Of a DNA stretch of 6,140 bases, positions 4,466 through 6,140 are shown in pieces (the first letter of the stretch is position 1; every line of letters begins with the position of its first letter). The notes beneath the pieces were generated by a model, which made no database searches, was not told where the DNA came from, and saw only the letters and a program-made list of their open reading frames with translations. Origin of the DNA: Microcaldota archaeon (GTDB lineage Archaea; Micrarchaeota; Micrarchaeia; Anstonellales; Anstonellaceae); assembly GCA_021813025.1 (NCBI GenBank), contig JAKAME010000072.1, positions 1 through 6,140 of the forward strand. The letters are read 5' to 3'. Position numbers and translations under genes: made by a program.

Positions 4466-6140
4466 ATGGCATCTGAAAAAATAATCGGAATTGACTTGGG
4501 AACTTCCAATTCGGCCGCCGCAGTGCTGGAAGGCGGAAGGCCTGTGATTATTCCTTCCGCAGAGGGAGCTTCGCTCTATGGCAAAGCTTTCCCCTCTTAT
4601 GTGGCTTTCACAAAGGAGGGCGGCAGGCTTGTTGGCGAGCCTGCGAGAAGGCAGGCAGTCTCCAATACGGAAGGCACTGCCTATGCCTTCAAGCGCAAGA
4701 TGGGCACTGACTACAAGTATACGCTGCACGGCAAGGACTACAAGCCTCAGGAGCTTTCCGCCATGCTGCTGGCCAAAATAAAGCAGGATGCGGAGAGCTT
4801 CCTTGGCGTGCCTGTGAAAAAGGCCGTTATTACCGTGCCTGCCTATTTCAACGACAACCAGAGGCAGGCCACGAAAGATGCGGGCGAAATAGCCGGCTTG
4901 GAAGTGGTTAGGCTCGTTAATGAGCCCACGGCAGCCTCAATGGCTTACGGGCTTGACAAAAGCGCGAACGAGCAGCGCATACTTGTTTTCGACTTCGGAG
5001 GCGGCACGCTGGACGTCACCATAATGGAATTCGGGGGCGGCGTGTTTGAGGTGAAATCCACCTCAGGCGACACGCAGCTGGGCGGCACCGACATGGACAA
5101 CGCGCTTGTGGATTATCTTGTTGGCGTGTTTTTGCATGAAAGCGGGCTCAACATCCAGTCGGACAAGGTGGCCATGCAGCGCGTGAGGGAAGCGGCCGAG
5201 AAGGCCAAGATTGAGCTTTCCACCACCCTTGAATCAGACATCAATCTGCCCTTCCTGTCCGCAGACAAGCAGGGGCCAAAGCATTTTACGCACAAGCTCA
5301 CGCGCGCGAAAGTTGAGGAAATAGTGGACCCCATCATCCAGCGCTGCTCCAAGCCTGTGAAAACTGCCTTAGGGGATGCGAAAATGACTGCAGACAACAT
5401 CCACCGCGTTATTCTGGTGGGAGGCCCTACGCGCATGCCCAGCGTGCAGAAATTCGTGGAAGGAATGCTGGGCAAGAAGGTGGAGCGCGGCGTGGACCCG
5501 ATGGAATGCGTCGCTCTGGGCGCGGCCATTCAGGCAGGCGTGCTTGCCGGCGAAGTGAAGGACGTGCTGCTGCTGGACGTGACTCCCCTCTCTCTTGGAA
5601 TTGAGACAATGGGAGGCGTGTTCACCAAGCTGATGGAGCGCAACACCACCATTCCTGCCAAGAAATCGCAGATTTTCTCCACCGCGGCAGACAGCCAGAC
5701 CTCGGTTGAAGTGAAGGTGTATCAGGGCGAGCGGGCCATGGCTGCGGACAACGTGGAGCTGGGCCGCTTTTCATTGATTGGAATTCCGCCCGCCCCGCGA
5801 GGCATGCCGCAGATTGAGGTGAGCTTTGACATTGACGCCAACGGAATTCTGCATGTGACCGCAGCCGACAAGGGCACGAACAAGGAGCAGAAGATGAAGA
5901 TTGTGGCTCCGCACAAGATGGACAAGGGCGAGATTGAGAACAAGATGAAAGACGCGGAGAAATTTGCGGAAGAGGACAAGAAGAAAAAAGATGCTGCCGA
6001 AACTTTGAATGAGGGCGAGATGACGCTGTATTCGGCAGACAAGACCATGAAGGAGTATGGAGAGAAAGTGAGCGCGGAAGTGAAAAAAGAGATAGAGGAA
6101 AAGCTCGCTGCCCTTCGCACATCGGTGAACAAGAAGGACG
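4466..6140 (+). CDS. dnaK: DnaK, Hsp70 chaperone, C-terminally incomplete
   Basis: This is an ATP-driven cytosolic chaperone that binds unfolded peptides, working with GrpE and normally DnaJ. The first 558 residues are present. The nucleotide-binding domain shows IIGIDLGTSNS (6-16), VITVPAYFNDNQRQAT (121-136), VNEPTAASMAYGL (151-163), FDFGGGTLDVT (175-185) and VILVGGPTRMP (315-325). The linker DVLLLDVTPLSLG (366-378) leads to the substrate-binding beta domain, with TTIPAKKSQIFSTAAD (394-409) and GIPPAPRGMPQIEV (439-452). The helical lid begins near 485. The segment AFKRKMGTDYKY (74-85) followed at once by PQELSAMLL shows the short form that lacks the insert of proteobacterial DnaK. Two segments are unusual. 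SAEGASLYGKAFPSYVAF (31-48) is about four residues longer than E. coli's equivalent. APHKMDKGEI (481-490) replaces the common SSGLxxxEI. About 60-90 residues of the C terminus are likely missing beyond the window. dnaJ may follow, but this is not visible. Confidence 0.97.
   Translation, partial: MASEKIIGIDLGTSNSAAAVLEGGRPVIIPSAEGASLYGKAFPSYVAFTKEGGRLVGEPARRQAVSNTEGTAYAFKRKMGTDYKYTLHGKDYKPQELSAMLLAKIKQDAESFLGVPVKKAVITVPAYFNDNQRQATKDAGEIAGLEVVRLVNEPTAASMAYGLDKSANEQRILVFDFGGGTLDVTIMEFGGGVFEVKSTSGDTQLGGTDMDNALVDYLVGVFLHESGLNIQSDKVAMQRVREAAEKAKIELSTTLESDINLPFLSADKQGPKHFTHKLTRAKVEEIVDPIIQRCSKPVKTALGDAKMTADNIHRVILVGGPTRMPSVQKFVEGMLGKKVERGVDPMECVALGAAIQAGVLAGEVKDVLLLDVTPLSLGIETMGGVFTKLMERNTTIPAKKSQIFSTAADSQTSVEVKVYQGERAMAADNVELGRFSLIGIPPAPRGMPQIEVSFDIDANGILHVTAADKGTNKEQKMKIVAPHKMDKGEIENKMKDAEKFAEEDKKKKDAAETLNEGEMTLYSADKTMKEYGEKVSAEVKKEIEEKLAALRTSVNKKD

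Noticed and set aside
5113..6132. Several minus-strand open frames inside dnaK
   Set aside because: DnaK is conserved over this whole stretch, and the opposite frames are low-complexity Ser/Pro/Leu shadows.

Overview
The window looks archaeal and GC-rich. The evidence is AT-rich TATA-type promoter elements placed about 26-28 bp before predicted leaderless starts, GAGGT-type Shine-Dalgarno sequences only before internal operon genes, a tRNA with no encoded CCA, and a stand-alone asparagine-synthase domain of the kind known from archaea. A DPANN-type lineage (Micrarchaeota or Diapherotrites are candidates) is my guess from the form of DnaK and the mix of genes. I cannot confirm it from the sequence.

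Left part, minus strand (1-1325): two genes read leftwards. The first encodes a four-helix DUF2085 membrane protein. Its stop is followed 27 bp later by a protein made of an asparagine-synthase-type PP-loop domain with no glutaminase domain, which runs off the left edge. Middle, plus strand (1382-3054): a tRNA-Arg(CCU) gene is followed by a predicted surface protein with a signal peptide, tandem beta-sandwich-like repeats, ten N-glycosylation sequons, one C-terminal membrane anchor and a charged cytoplasmic tail. A perfect 10-bp palindromic TATA element (1346-1355) lies between the two leftward genes and the tRNA, at the right distance from both to act as a bidirectional promoter.

Right part, plus strand (3185-6140): a compact chaperone operon, made of a winged-helix regulator, grpE and dnaK, with dnaK cut by the right edge. 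The regulator has its own TATA box and appears leaderless. grpE and dnaK follow at 10 and 26 bp, each with a clear Shine-Dalgarno sequence. GrpE is the nucleotide-exchange factor for DnaK. The regulator occupies the position that HrcA often holds in bacterial heat-shock operons but is a different protein, so it is a good candidate for an archaeal heat-shock regulator.

No mobile element, CRISPR array or rRNA is visible, and no stretch over 300 bp lacks a gene. I did not find a clearly new multi-gene system. The most interesting items are the regulator-grpE-dnaK arrangement, the symmetric shared promoter and the repeat-built surface protein.
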